64,000 nucleotides of DNA from Prolixibacteraceae bacterium (lineage in GTDB: Bacteria > Bacteroidota > Bacteroidia > Bacteroidales > Prolixibacteraceae). Location of the stretch: the NCBI GenBank assembly GCA_009773765.1, contig WTWZ01000001.1:62001-126000 (forward strand). Direction: 5' to 3'. This document shows positions 47,380 to 56,559 of this stretch, one piece after another. The first letter of the stretch is position 1; the number at the start of each line of letters is the position of its first letter. Made by a program: the position numbers and the translations under genes. The notes under the pieces are model-generated. The model had not been told where the DNA came from. It ran no database searches and saw nothing but the letters and a program-made list of their open reading frames with translations.

Positions 47380-48823
47380 ATCCCACGCTTCCCTCCAGAC
47401 TGATCTGTAAAAGTTTCTGCGCTTCTACCGCAAATTCCATCGGAAGTTTATTCAGCACTTCCTTTACGTAACCGTTTACAATCATCCCGATTGCTTTTTC
47501 GGTGTCAATTCCGCGCTGGTTGCAATAAAAAATCTGGTCTTCCCCGATTTTTGAAGTGGTTGCCTCGTGTTCAACTTTCGACGATTTGTTTCCTACTTCA
47601 ATATATGGAAAAGTATGCGCCCCGCAGGTATCGTTCAGCAAAAGCGAATCGCACTGCGAAAAGTTACGGGAGTTTGTTGCTCCCGGCATAATTTTTACAA
47701 GTCCGCGGTACGAATTATCACTTTTCCCTGCTGAAATTCCTTTCGAAATAATTGTGCTTTTGGTGTTTTTCCCAATGTGAATCATTTTCGAACCGGTGTC
47801 GGCCTGTTGATGGTTGTTGGTAACTGCCACTGAGTTAAATTCACCCACCGAATTATTGCCAATCAGCACACAACTTGGGTATTTCCAGGTTATTGCCGAA
47901 CCTGTTTCAACCTGTGTCCAGCTAATTTTTGACGAAACGCCACGACAAATTCCACGTTTGGTAACAAAGTTATAAATTCCGCCTTTGCCGTTTTTATCAC
48001 CCGGATACCAGTTTTGAACAGTTGAATATTTAACTTCTGCACGGTCGAGTGCAATAATTTCGACCACTGCGGCGTGCAACTGGTTTTCGTCGCGCATGGG
48101 CGCTGTGCAACCTTCGAGGTAACTAACGTAACTGTCGTCGTCGGCAATAATCAGGGTTCTTTCGAACTGACCTGTATTTGCAGCATTTATTCTGAAGTAG
48201 GTCGATAATTCCATCGGGCAACGCACTCCTTTCGGAATGTAGCAAAACGAACCATCGCTGAAAACTGCCGAATTTAAAGCCGCAAAATAATTGTCGGCAA
48301 CCGGAACGGACTGTCCGATATATTTTCTAACCAAATCAGGGTGCTCCTGTAAAGCGTCGCTGATTGAACAAAAAATAATTCCCTGCTCAGCGAGTGTTTC
48401 CTTAAAAGTTGTTTTTACCGAAACACTGTCCATAACAACGTCAACTGCAACACCGGCAAGCAGTTTTTGTTCTTCCAGCGGAATACCAAGTTTATTGAAT
48501 GTGTCGATCAATTCCGGGTCAACTTCATCCAAATTGGTATATTTTGCTTTTTGAACAGGTGCTGCATAATAACTTATCGATTGATAATCGATGGGAGGAA
48601 TTTTAAGATAAGCCCATTCGGGCATCTTCATTTTCTGCCATTTCCGAAATGCATCCAGCCTGAATTCGAGCATAAAGGCAGGCTCATTTTTCTTTTCCCA
48701 TATCGTGCGGACAACATCTTCGTTCAGCCCTCTGTCAATGATATCGGTTTCAATGTCGGTTACAAAACCGTATTTATATTCGCTTTGTGTAACATCGCTT
48801 AATATTTTATCCTGATCTGTCAT
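47378..48823 (-). CDS. sufB: Fe-S cluster assembly scaffold subunit SufB
   Basis: 481 aa, first gene of the suf operon. Contains [79 protein letters not shown] and the cluster-related NCQSLLL-like [20 protein letters not shown]. Forms the nascent cluster with SufC and SufD. Upstream is a TATCTTTG box (48889-48882). The operon order B-C-D-S-E-DUF59 is complete and lacks an adjacent SufR/IscR regulator. Confidence 0.97.
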   Translation of the reverse strand: MTDQDKILSDVTQSEYKYGFVTDIETDIIDRGLNEDVVRTIWEKKNEPAFMLEFRLDAFRKWQKMKMPEWAYLKIPPIDYQSISYYAAPVQKAKYTNLDEVDPELIDTFNKLGIPLEEQKLLAGVAVDVVMDSVSVKTTFKETLAEQGIIFCSISDALQEHPDLVRKYIGQSVPVADNYFAALNSAVFSDGSFCYIPKGVRCPMELSTYFRINAANTGQFERTLIIADDDSYVSYLEGCTAPMRDENQLHAAVVEIIALDRAEVKYSTVQNWYPGDKNGKGGIYNFVTKRGICRGVSSKISWTQVETGSAITWKYPSCVLIGNNSVGEFNSVAVTNNHQQADTGSKMIHIGKNTKSTIISKGISAGKSDNSYRGLVKIMPGATNSRNFSQCDSLLLNDTCGAHTFPYIEVGNKSSKVEHEATTSKIGEDQIFYCNQRGIDTEKAIGMIVNGYVKEVLNKLPMEFAVEAQKLLQISLEGSVG

Positions 48824-48881
48824 CTGTCCTTGTTTTCTACCTAATAAAACAACAGTAAAGTATAACTGTTTAAATTTTTTG

Positions 48882-48889
48882 CAAAGATA
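48882..48889 (-). promoter_or_regulatory. -7 box of the suf operon
   Basis: TATCTTTG on the minus strand, exact TAnnTTTG match, about 58 bp before the sufB ATG. No clear operator palindrome is seen. Confidence 0.5.
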
Positions 48890-48953
48890 TAAAACAATGG
48901 GTAATTTTATCCCGTGAAAAAACTAAAACATACTATTTTGTCTGAAATTAACA

Positions 48954-50002
48954 ATGAGTAAAGAAAAGCAACAAACAAGCATTTCGGAGTTGGGCGAATT
49001 TGGCCTGATTGACCGGTTGACTAAAGATATTCAACTTAAAAATAAAAGTACAATCAAAGGGGTTGGCGATGATGCTGCGATTCTGGAATATGGAGAAAAG
49101 CAAATTGTCGTTTCATCCGATTTACTGACCGAAGGAATTCATTTTAACCTGATGTATGTACCGCTGAAACATTTGGGGTACAAGGCTGTAATTGTCAATC
49201 TTTCTGATGTTTGCGCCATGAATGCAATTCCGAAACAGATTGTGGTGAACATTGCGGTTTCGGGTAAATATTCGGTTGAAGCGATTGAGGAGCTGTACTC
49301 AGGAATTCACATGGCCTGCGAAAAGTACGGCGTCGATTTGGTGGGCGGCGACACTACAAGTTCGTTAACAGGATTGACGATTAGCATAACCGTATTGGGC
49401 GAAATTGAAAAGGGAAATGCAGTTTTCAGAAGCGGCGCTAAACGAAACGATTTGCTTTGTATTACCGGCGATTTGGGTGGCGCTTACATGGGCTTGCAAC
49501 TGCTCGAACGCGAAAACGAGGTTTATAAGGTGGATCCAAATATGCAACCACAACTGGCAGGTTATGATTATATCCTTCAGCGCCAGTTAAGGCCTGAAGC
49601 ACGCGTTGACATTGTTTCGGCATTTCAAAAAATGGGAATCAAATCAAACCCACTTCGATGATTGATATTTCCGACGGGCTTTCATCCGAAATTCATCACC
49701 TGTGCAAAAAGTCCGGACTTGGCTGCAGTTTGTACGAAGAGAAAATCCCCTTTGATTTTCAAACTAAAAAAATGGCCGAGGAAATGAACATAAATCCGCT
49801 GGTTGCCGCTCTGAACGGCGGAGAGGATTACGAACTGCTTTTTACAGTTTCACTGGCTGATTACGACAAAATTAAAAACGACCCCGATTTCACCATCATC
49901 GGGCACATGACCGAAGCTGCTGAAGGAGTGAATCTGATAACCACTGGCGGTTCGGCTATTCCGCTGGAAGCGCAGGGGTGGGTGCATGGAAAGGGCGAAT
50001 GA
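48954..50002 (+). CDS. thiL: thiamine-monophosphate kinase, interrupted by a frameshift
   Basis: Phosphorylates thiamine monophosphate to the active diphosphate. The first frame (48954-49661) has the AIRS-like N-terminal domain: SELGEFGLIDRLT, KGVGDDAAIL, VVSSDLLTEGIHF, NLSDVCAMNA and VGGDTTSS. It stops with KSNPLR. The second frame (from 49658) carries on at MIDISDGLSSEIHHLC, ALNGGEDYELLFTV and the C-terminus. In the family these are continuous (a PTSMIDISDG-type junction). Adding one A to the run at 49646-49648 gives KSKPTSMIDISDG. Total would be about 348 residues, the usual length. Either a true inactivating deletion or a sequence error. Confidence 0.9.
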
Positions 50003-50348
50003 CAGGCTGGTTTTTACTTTATGGATATTCCTTACAGAATCTCATTAAACTAATAGTTTCGGCCCGAAGTTTTATTTTAGCAAAGGGTTTCATTTCATAA
50101 TCCAGAAGTTCATCTATCTGTTGGATTTTACAACTGAACGCAAATTAAGTATGGCTTGTCAGCCTGAGATTGGCCACCGTTTGCCACACCGGCAAATACG
50201 TTGTTTTACTGCCGATTAATCAAAAACGTGAATGAAAGCCGCACGGTGAAAGGCCTTCCTTACGGATTGTTTACCAGCAATTCAGTTAAATTTTGTTATT
50301 CGAAATACTGACAAAAACATTTTCCTTATTTTTGGAGCATTGCAACCA
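50003..50348. other. intergenic region after thiL
   Basis: 346 bp with no recognisable gene or RNA. A small hairpin (TTTGCC / GGCAAA near 50189-50205) and a -7 box TATTTTTG at 50327-50334, 15 bp before the next ATG, are the only features seen. Confidence 0.4.
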
Positions 50349-51140
50349 ATGAAAATGAAGATAATTACCTTGTTTTCCCTGTTTTTTTTGGTGTTGGCCG
50401 TTTCGAATGGCAAAGCTCAGGATGATGACATTGACCCGATGCTAATAAAACTGCAGGCAAGGCTTTTTAGTGTCGGCGACAGCCAGCCGGTTCCTTATGC
50501 AAACATCATTAACCCGCGTACCCACAGCGGCACAATCACCGGGAACGACGGCTATTTCACCCTCGAAATGCTTAATATAGATACGCTTGTGGCAACCTCG
50601 ATTGGTTACCAGCGGGGAATTATTAAGGTGCCCCGAAACTACACCGGTTACGGCACACTCAGTTTTTATATTGAACCTGTACATTATGCCTTGCGCGAGG
50701 TAATCGTGGAAGGCGAAAAGCCTAAAGTTGACCTGGGATTTGAGACCGGAACTGCCAGTAATGTCCCCGTTGAATTGCGCGGCGATGCTTTTAACGAAGC
50801 GCCCCCTGTTCTTGCCGCATTTTTTAACCCGATTTCGTACTGGCAATATTATTTAAGCAAAAAGGAAAAACGCAAACGAGAAGTGCGCAGGGAAATGATT
50901 ATTCAGAAAAACTGGGAAATGCACTCGCAAAACTACAATAAGGATAAGGTGATGATGCTGACCGGAATGAATGAAATGGAAGCCGACTCTTTTATGGTTT
51001 GGTTCAACAGTCAGGATATTTTGCCCTATTTGTCGTCAGAATATCAGGTACGTGCTTCAATAAACGAGTTTTTTCATTATTACAAGATTGAAAAAATGCA
51101 AAGTGGTTTTCCCCAGCCCTCTCCGAGGGAGAGAGAGTAA
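50349..51140 (+). CDS. carboxypeptidase-like regulatory domain protein, exported
   Basis: 263 aa from ATG 50349 (MKMKIITLFSLFF). Signal peptide to about 24 (NGKAQD). A carboxypeptidase D-like beta-sandwich follows (about 35-125): ARLFSVGDSQPVPYANIIN, GTITGNDGYFTLEML, LVATSIGYQRG, as in SusC/TonB accessory domains. A charged helical C-terminal half (LSKKEKRKREVRREMI) follows. Likely periplasmic or outer-membrane associated; function unknown. The last 12 residues (SGFPQPSPRERE) are encoded by a copy of the dispersed G/C-rich repeat, so the native end of the protein was probably a few codons earlier. Frame is open to TTG 50340 but the promoter box precedes 50349 closely. Confidence 0.75.
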   Translation: MKMKIITLFSLFFLVLAVSNGKAQDDDIDPMLIKLQARLFSVGDSQPVPYANIINPRTHSGTITGNDGYFTLEMLNIDTLVATSIGYQRGIIKVPRNYTGYGTLSFYIEPVHYALREVIVEGEKPKVDLGFETGTASNVPVELRGDAFNEAPPVLAAFFNPISYWQYYLSKKEKRKREVRREMIIQKNWEMHSQNYNKDKVMMLTGMNEMEADSFMVWFNSQDILPYLSSEYQVRASINEFFHYYKIEKMQSGFPQPSPRERE

Positions 51141-51189
51141 GAAAAGGCCTCCCTTAATCTCCTCTCCTTCCAAGGGATCGGGGGAAGCA
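51109..51189 (+). repeat. dispersed G/C-rich palindromic repeats, copies C and C2
   Basis: Copy C (51109-51139) has CTCTCC / GGAGAG arms and overlaps the last codons and stop of the upstream gene. Copy C2 (51145-51189) follows with GGCCTCCCTTAATCTCC and a trailing GGGGGAAGC. Both lie between convergent genes. Confidence 0.6.
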
Positions 51190-51792
51190 TTAAAGTTCTT
51201 TCACTTTCAAATTCCGCCACTTTACTTTTATGCCGCCGCCATCGTGAATCTGCAGTGCAATTGCGCCTTTTCCGCCAGCAATTTTTTCATCGGTGATGTC
51301 AACCATTTGCTGACCGTTAAGCCAGGTGGTAACATGACCGCCAACAACGCGGATTTTCATGTGGTTCCACTCCCCCATTTTCAGGATATTTTCCTTTTCA
51401 TCTGGAATCTGAACCAGCCATCCGCGCCCATACGATTCATAAATACCGCCGGTGTCGTGGTTTGGCGGGGCAACTTCCACCTGCCAGCCACTTACTTTTG
51501 TTCCATCGAAAGTAGAACGAAAAAACACACCGCTGTTACCGTTTGCTTCCTGCTGAAATTCGACATCAAGTTCAAAATCGTTGTAAATTTTTTCGGTCGA
51601 AAGGTAGCCGTATCCTTTGTCGGGGCCGCTTTCGCATACCAGTAACCCATCTTCCACATGCCATTTTTCAGTGCCGTGGATTTTCCAGCCTTTCAGGTTT
51701 TTACCATTGAAAATTGATTTTCCTTCTTTTCCTGAAGCAAAGCCAGAAACAGAAATAATTACGGAAAGAATAACTACAAAAATGCTTTTCAT
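51190..51792 (-). CDS. secreted DUF1080 (3-keto-disaccharide hydrolase-like) protein
   Basis: 200 aa from ATG 51792 (MKSIFVVILSVIISVSGFAS, signal peptide). The single concanavalin-like DUF1080 domain shows SIFNGKNLKGWKIHG, WHVEDGLLVCES, FELDVEFQQEANGNSGVFFR, GWQVEV and a final IALQIHDGGGIKVKWRNLKV. Related proteins hydrolyse 3-keto-glycosides or bind sugars. Periplasmic or surface exposed. Fits the glycan-degrading outlook suggested by the GH16 and GH29 genes, though it is not in an operon with them. Confidence 0.88.
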   Translation of the reverse strand: MKSIFVVILSVIISVSGFASGKEGKSIFNGKNLKGWKIHGTEKWHVEDGLLVCESGPDKGYGYLSTEKIYNDFELDVEFQQEANGNSGVFFRSTFDGTKVSGWQVEVAPPNHDTGGIYESYGRGWLVQIPDEKENILKMGEWNHMKIRVVGGHVTTWLNGQQMVDITDEKIAGGKGAIALQIHDGGGIKVKWRNLKVKEL

Positions 51793-51862
51793 AATTGACA
51801 AAATTTTAGATTTCTATTTTTTTTTGAAAAGTACTAAACTGAACAGAATGGTGCAAGCATAT

Positions 51863-52531
51863 TTAAAAATATACTTCCACTGTAACACTTTCTCTGTCGA
51901 ACCCTTTGGATTTCAGGATTTCCATGGCGTCGAAAATCATATCGCTGTTTCCGCAAAGGTAAAAGCAGGTGTTTTTGGCAAATTCCACTTTTTCAAGATA
52001 TTCGGTTAAGCGGCCATTGAAATCGCCTTTTTCATCGCGCGATGCACAAACTGTAAACCTTTCTCTGTCGTAATCATCAATTTCGTAAGCTTCGCCGGCG
52101 TAGCGTACACCGAGAATGATTCTGTAATTCAGGTCAGGATAACTTTTAACAATACTGTGAAAAGGGGCAATTCCGGTTCCGCTGGCGACAAAAACGTGCT
52201 GGTGGGTGTGGCGTTTCTTTTCGTCGAGGCCAAACTTCCCAAATGGCCCGTGAACTTCAACCATGTCGCCAGCTTTCAGGTGTTTCAGTTTTGGCGAAAA
52301 GTAACCGCCTTCAACTTCCTTTACCAGAATCTCCAGATTATCGGCTTCCTCCGGACTGTAAATGGAGTATTCGCGGCTCTGATAATCGCCCATAATTGAT
52401 AGGGAAATATGTTGGCCGGCCACAAATTTAAAGCGGCTTTTGGGCATTGAAAGGATAAATGTATTTTCGGTGAGTTGCCGTAAATCCAAAACTTTGTAAT
52501 AACTCGTATCTATTTGCAAATCTGTCTTCAT
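51863..52531 (-). CDS. ferredoxin-NADP reductase-like flavoprotein
   Basis: 222 aa. FAD domain (about 1-105) with FVAGQHISLSI, the flavin motif SREYSIYSPEE and GGYFSPKLKHLKAGDMVEV, then the NAD(P) domain with VASGTGIAPFHSIV and a C-terminal YLCGNSDMIFDAMEIL and VEVYF. No iron-sulfur domain, so it needs a separate electron partner (ferredoxin, flavodoxin) or acts as a flavin reductase. Promoter box TATTTTTG (52574-52567) precedes it. Partner unknown. Confidence 0.85.
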   Translation of the reverse strand: MKTDLQIDTSYYKVLDLRQLTENTFILSMPKSRFKFVAGQHISLSIMGDYQSREYSIYSPEEADNLEILVKEVEGGYFSPKLKHLKAGDMVEVHGPFGKFGLDEKKRHTHQHVFVASGTGIAPFHSIVKSYPDLNYRIILGVRYAGEAYEIDDYDRERFTVCASRDEKGDFNGRLTEYLEKVEFAKNTCFYLCGNSDMIFDAMEILKSKGFDRESVTVEVYF

Positions 52532-52691
52532 ATCAGTTTCCCTGCTGTATTTTTCAAATTTTTGTGCAAAAATAACAGATTAAACAATACCGGACTTTTA
52601 AGTATGTTTTTTTATTTGCTATTACCCGGCATTTAACCCGTTTTTAATACAATTTCTCAATACTGGAGCGTATTTTACTAAACATGTAGTT

Positions 52692-53408
52692 TTACAGTTT
52701 CAGATAAAAATCGCGGACCATCAAATTAAACTCTTCGGAATAATTCTTTCCTGATTCATTAAAAACCGACATTTGCGTTTTTTGCAAATCCTTTTTTTGT
52801 TTACTAAATTCCATTAAACTGCGGTTTGGTTTTTTATCGGGGAAAGGTTTTACTTCAGTTAAACGGTTTAAATACAGGTTTACCATTCGTGCTTTTTCAA
52901 TGAATTCAGATGTTGAACCCCAGGATAAAATCAGCGACAGTTTTCCGCTTTCGCTGAGTAATTGTATTGCCCCATCAATAATCTCCCCAAATGGAAGCAG
53001 GTGATTGTGCCGGGCCATCGACAAATGTGGATTGGAGTTTTTAATACTGTTTGAAAAGAACGGCGGATTAGTTACAATAACATCGAATTTGGTTTGTGCA
53101 TTTTCTGCAAAATCCTGAAAGGAGATGTGTTGAATTGAAATCCGGTTTTTCCAGGGTGAATTTTGTACATTTTGAATAGCTTCTTCAGTTGCATTTTTTT
53201 CAATTTCAACGCCCGTGATAATTGCATTGGAACGTTGCGCAACCATTAACGAAATTAAACCGGTGCCGGCACCAATATCCAATACATTTCTTGCGCCGTT
53301 AATTTCGGTCCAGGCCCCTATCAAAACCCCGTCGGTATTCACTTTCATCGCGGTTCTCTCCTGGTGAATTCTGAATTGTTTAAACTGAAAATAGTTGTTT
53401 CTGCCCAT
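52692..53408 (-). CDS. trmN6: tRNA1(Val) (adenine-N6)-methyltransferase, YfiC/TrmN6 family
   Basis: 238 aa from ATG 53408 (MGRNNYFQFKQFRIHQ). Class I SAM fold with QERTAMKVNTDGVLIGAW, NVLDIGAGTGLISLMVAQ and the adenine-N6 motif TNPPFF, then SMARHNHLLPF. Modifies A37 of tRNA1-Val in E. coli. The frame is open to 53477 but overlaps the upstream gene; starting at 53408 puts it 1 bp after that gene's stop, a translationally coupled layout. Confidence 0.9.
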   Translation of the reverse strand: MGRNNYFQFKQFRIHQERTAMKVNTDGVLIGAWTEINGARNVLDIGAGTGLISLMVAQRSNAIITGVEIEKNATEEAIQNVQNSPWKNRISIQHISFQDFAENAQTKFDVIVTNPPFFSNSIKNSNPHLSMARHNHLLPFGEIIDGAIQLLSESGKLSLILSWGSTSEFIEKARMVNLYLNRLTEVKPFPDKKPNRSLMEFSKQKKDLQKTQMSVFNESGKNYSEEFNLMVRDFYLKL

Positions 53409-53409
53409 A

Positions 53410-54237
53410 TTAAAATTTTTCAAAAGCACCAAGTCCGAATAGCGCAAAATCGTATTTAACGGGGTCTTCCGCATCAAAGTTGCGAAGTGACAGGGTTACC
53501 TCCTCCACTGCCTGCCAGTCGTTTGATTTACGGTGCAACAATCCCAGCTTTCGGGCCACATTTCCCGTATGTACATCGAGCGGAAGCATAAGCGCCGATT
53601 GCGGAATTCCATTCCACAAACCAAAATCCACTTTGTTCTTATCATCGCGCACCATCCACCGCAAAAACATATTCAACCGTTTTGCCGAAGCTCCTTTTTC
53701 AACATTCGAAACGTGCTTACGGCTTCGTTCCCCGCCAATTTCAAAGAATATCCGATAAAAATAGTGCAGTGCCGATTTTACTGAAATTTCTTTTTGAAAT
53801 CCTACTTCAAAAACCGTTTGCAAACCTCCCTGGTTTTGATAAATATTTTTTAATGAGCGGATGAAATACACACAGTCGTTTCCATTAAAAGTGCGATGAA
53901 CAAAGCGCTCCAGGTTTTTTAATTCAGAATTTGATGAGCGGATTACAAAATCATAGGGTTGACTGTCCATTAAAGCCATCAGTTTTGTTGCATTTTTAAT
54001 TATGGAAAGTCGGTTTCCCCAGGCAATGGTTGAGGTTAAAAACGCTGCTATTTCAATATTCTTTTTATCCGAAAAGTTTTTGGGAACTTGAATTGGATCG
54101 GTTTCAATAAAAAAAGGCTGGTTATATTTGAGTACTTTCTCGTCGAGAAAAGATTTTAAATCAGGGAAAGAGTCGTTGGTTGCTGGTTGCCGGATACTGT
54201 TCACTGGATGATGGATACTGGATGATGGATCAATCAT
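53410..54237 (-). CDS. DUF2400 / TIGR02757 family protein
   Basis: 275 aa. LKSFLDEKVLKYNQPFFIETDPIQVP, FLTSTIAWGNRLSIIKN, HRTFNGNDCVYFIRSL, then KRLNMFLRWMVRDDKN and DVHTGNVARKLGLL. The 'W.VR.D..D.G.W' and 'LD.H.g...LGL' features recall a helix-hairpin-helix DNA-glycosylase-like fold, but the function is unknown. The N-terminal 22 residues from ATG 54237 are encoded by a short tandem repeat (see findings); a GTG at codon 12 is another possible start. Overlaps operonically with trmN6 (1-bp gap). Confidence 0.85.
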   Translation of the reverse strand: MIDPSSSIHHPVNSIRQPATNDSFPDLKSFLDEKVLKYNQPFFIETDPIQVPKNFSDKKNIEIAAFLTSTIAWGNRLSIIKNATKLMALMDSQPYDFVIRSSNSELKNLERFVHRTFNGNDCVYFIRSLKNIYQNQGGLQTVFEVGFQKEISVKSALHYFYRIFFEIGGERSRKHVSNVEKGASAKRLNMFLRWMVRDDKNKVDFGLWNGIPQSALMLPLDVHTGNVARKLGLLHRKSNDWQAVEEVTLSLRNFDAEDPVKYDFALFGLGAFEKF

Positions 54238-54295
54238 TACCTAATTTTTTATTTATGAATTTTCTTCATCATTCATTAATTATAGCATTCCCGCA

Positions 54296-54952
54296 TTAAT
54301 TCTCCGCAATTACCCCGTCTTTAATGTGAATAATCTTATCCGAGCGGTCGGCAAAATTATCGTCGTGTGTAACAATAATAAAAGTTTGCCCGAAATCGTC
54401 GCGAAGTTTAAAAAGCAGTTCATGCAATTCATGGCGGTTTGCCGAATCGAGGTTCCCCGAAGGCTCGTCGGCCAGAACAACTGTGGGATTATTGATTAGC
54501 GCCCGGGCAACTGCAACACGCTGCTTTTCACCCCCGGAAAGTTCTGAAGGTTTGTGTTCCATTCGGTCATGCAAACCTAAATATTTCAATAGTCCTATCG
54601 CTTTTTTTTCAGCTTCTGATTTTGATTTTTTGCCGATGAATGCAGGAATACAAACATTTTCGAGCGCTGTAAATTCGGGCAACAGGTGATGAAACTGAAA
54701 AACAAACCCAATCTCCTTATTGCGGAATGCCGAAATTTCTTTTTCAGAAAAGGAAGATACATTCCGGTTATTGTAATAAATGCTGCCGCTGTCGGGGTTG
54801 CTTAACGTTCCTAAAATTTGAAGCAATGTTGTTTTTCCGGCGCCGCTTGCGCCAACAATCGAGTATATTTTGCCCATTGGAATTTCAAGGTTAATCCCTT
54901 TCAAAACATGCAGGGCCCCAAAAGATTTTTTTATGTTTTCAGCTTTTATCAA
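54296..54952 (-). CDS. ABC transporter ATP-binding protein, LolD-like
   Basis: 218 aa. Walker [19 protein letters not shown]-loop [11 protein letters not shown], signature [15 protein letters not shown], Walker [13 protein letters not shown] and H-loop [12 protein letters not shown]. The '[16 protein letters not shown]' segment is characteristic of LolD, the ATPase that powers lipoprotein release from the inner membrane. LolC/E permease genes are not adjacent. MacB or FtsE type cannot be wholly excluded. Confidence 0.88.
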   Translation of the reverse strand: MIKAENIKKSFGALHVLKGINLEIPMGKIYSIVGASGAGKTTLLQILGTLSNPDSGSIYYNNRNVSSFSEKEISAFRNKEIGFVFQFHHLLPEFTALENVCIPAFIGKKSKSEAEKKAIGLLKYLGLHDRMEHKPSELSGGEKQRVAVARALINNPTVVLADEPSGNLDSANRHELHELLFKLRDDFGQTFIIVTHDDNFADRSDKIIHIKDGVIAEN

Positions 54953-54972
54953 ATGATTAAATGACTAAGGAT

Positions 54973-55296
54973 TTAATCCTGGTATTTTTCGGTTATCCCG
55001 TTTGTAATATCCTGTGTGTCCTTGCTTACCGATGTGGTTACTTCTTCCATCCCTTTTTTAATTTCACTGGTTTCCTTGTTAACCACCGAAGTAACTTCGT
55101 TTAAATCTTTTTTGATATCTGAAGTATGTTCGTTGATTTCGCGTTGTATTTCGTTGGTCGCCTTTTTAAATTCTCGCAATCCCTTTCCCATGGTTTTGGC
55201 AATATCCGGAATAGCTTTCGACCCAAAAAAAAGCAGGGCAAGCAACATTACCAATACAAGTTCCCCTCCGCTTATAAATAAAATATAGTTTATCAT
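54973..55296 (-). CDS. tatA: TatA/TatE-family twin-arginine translocase subunit with coiled-coil tail
   Basis: 107 aa from ATG 55296 (MINYILFISGGELVL). The single N-terminal TM helix, the FFGSKAIPDIAKTMGKGLREFKKA hinge and amphipathic helix are standard TatA. The tail (about 45-107) is unusual: consecutive 11-residue units such as IQREINEHTSD and IKKDLNEVTSV suggest a hendecad coiled coil. tatC is not nearby. -7 box TATATTTG at 55325-55318. lolD-like gene follows after 20 bp. Confidence 0.88.
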   Translation of the reverse strand: MINYILFISGGELVLVMLLALLFFGSKAIPDIAKTMGKGLREFKKATNEIQREINEHTSDIKKDLNEVTSVVNKETSEIKKGMEEVTTSVSKDTQDITNGITEKYQD

Positions 55297-55317
55297 TGTT
55301 GTTTTTTTAAAACCTGA

Positions 55318-55325
55318 CAAATATA
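55318..55325 (-). promoter_or_regulatory. -7 box of tatA
   Basis: TATATTTG on the minus strand, exact match, 21 bp before the ATG at 55296. Confidence 0.5.
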
Positions 55326-55412
55326 CAAATTGAGATGCTGATTAAAACAAAATAAAATTAAAAAACCTTATTCAACCAGCCGTATTATAGTGGTTTAAAC
55401 TTTTTGCGCAAC

Positions 55413-56327
55413 TTACTTTCTTAAAACGATATTGTCCTTGTATTTTTCATTATAAATTTTCATAATCAAAAATCCAAATAATATGGCAGTCCAGAATGAA
55501 AATAAAGAATAAATCAAGGCTGGTTTTGCCATTTCTTCATTATTAAGAAGTGTTCCTGCAATTAAAAGGGCCAATGTAGTATTCTGTAAAGCCACCTCAA
55601 TGGCAATGGTTAAAGTATCACGGATTTTAAGTTTTCCAACTTTGCCCATGAATATACTTAAAGCGAAACTAACAATATTAAAAATTATTGCATACGGGAA
55701 AATTTCAACTATATCATTCAAATTGATCCCCGAGCCACCATATTCATGGCCTGCAAAAAATTTTATCAGGTAAATAAGCGCCAGCAAAATAATCATTATA
55801 TACTTCAGCGGTTTTTGTAAAAAATCTGCTATAAGCGGTTTCATGGTGCGGACTAATATACCTAATAGAACTGGCAAAAGTGCGATTAAAAATATTTGAG
55901 TTATCGATCGTAATATCGGGAGGTGCAATTCCGCTTCCTTTTCCATAAAATACCACAATGCAAAGTTTACAATAATTGGTATTGTGATTAAGGTAAGAAT
56001 ACTATTGATTACAGTTAACGATATTGATAGTGCAACATTTCCCTTAAACAAATAAGTTACAAATCCGGAGGTTGTGCCACCGGGACAGACTGCAAGTATC
56101 ATAATTCCTACTTTGAATGTTGCAGACATATTAGAAAAAAGAAGAATAATAAAAGCAATTAATGGTAATGAAATCATTTGTAACCCTAACCCTATAAAAA
56201 AGGCTTTTGGATATAGAAAAGTATTTTTAAAATTTGAAAGCGTTAATGTCAATCCCAGCCCAAACATGATGATAGCCAAGACAATACCAATGAGAATATC
56301 CATATAGGAATTTGAAAGTGTTTCCAT
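55413..56327 (-). CDS. bile acid:sodium symporter (BASS) family transporter
   Basis: 304 aa from ATG 56327 (METLSNSYMDILIGIVL), about nine to ten TM helices. Family marks: MFGLGLTLTLSNFKN, AVCPGGTTSGFVTYLFKGNVALS and the later VALQNTTLALLIAGTLL. Bacterial BASS proteins carry organic anions with Na+; substrate not determinable. Stand-alone gene; frame open to 56351 but that extension is short and lacks support. Confidence 0.9.
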   Translation of the reverse strand: METLSNSYMDILIGIVLAIIMFGLGLTLTLSNFKNTFLYPKAFFIGLGLQMISLPLIAFIILLFSNMSATFKVGIMILAVCPGGTTSGFVTYLFKGNVALSISLTVINSILTLITIPIIVNFALWYFMEKEAELHLPILRSITQIFLIALLPVLLGILVRTMKPLIADFLQKPLKYIMIILLALIYLIKFFAGHEYGGSGINLNDIVEIFPYAIIFNIVSFALSIFMGKVGKLKIRDTLTIAIEVALQNTTLALLIAGTLLNNEEMAKPALIYSLFSFWTAILFGFLIMKIYNEKYKDNIVLRK

Positions 56328-56503
56328 TTTTAATTTACTTTTCCCGAACAACTATCATAAAAAATGAACCTACCCCGAGAATTCTTTGTTTCTCTTCTCA
56401 AAATAGTCCAATTCATTTTTGTTTATTAAAAAATCCTCATCCCCTTAATACGGTTTCCCATTGAATTCTAATTATAGTAACAGTATCTTAAAAAAATAAA
56501 ATT

Positions 56504-56531
56504 GGGCTGTCCATTTTGACTGAAACAGCCC
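56504..56531 (-). terminator. terminator of secDF
   Basis: On the minus strand GGGCTGT / ACAGCCC (7 bp) with a 14-base loop, preceded by AAAA and followed by an A/T-rich run with T7, 29 bp after the secDF stop. Confidence 0.75.
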
Positions 56532-56559
56532 TTTTAAATTATTATTAAAAACTGATTGA

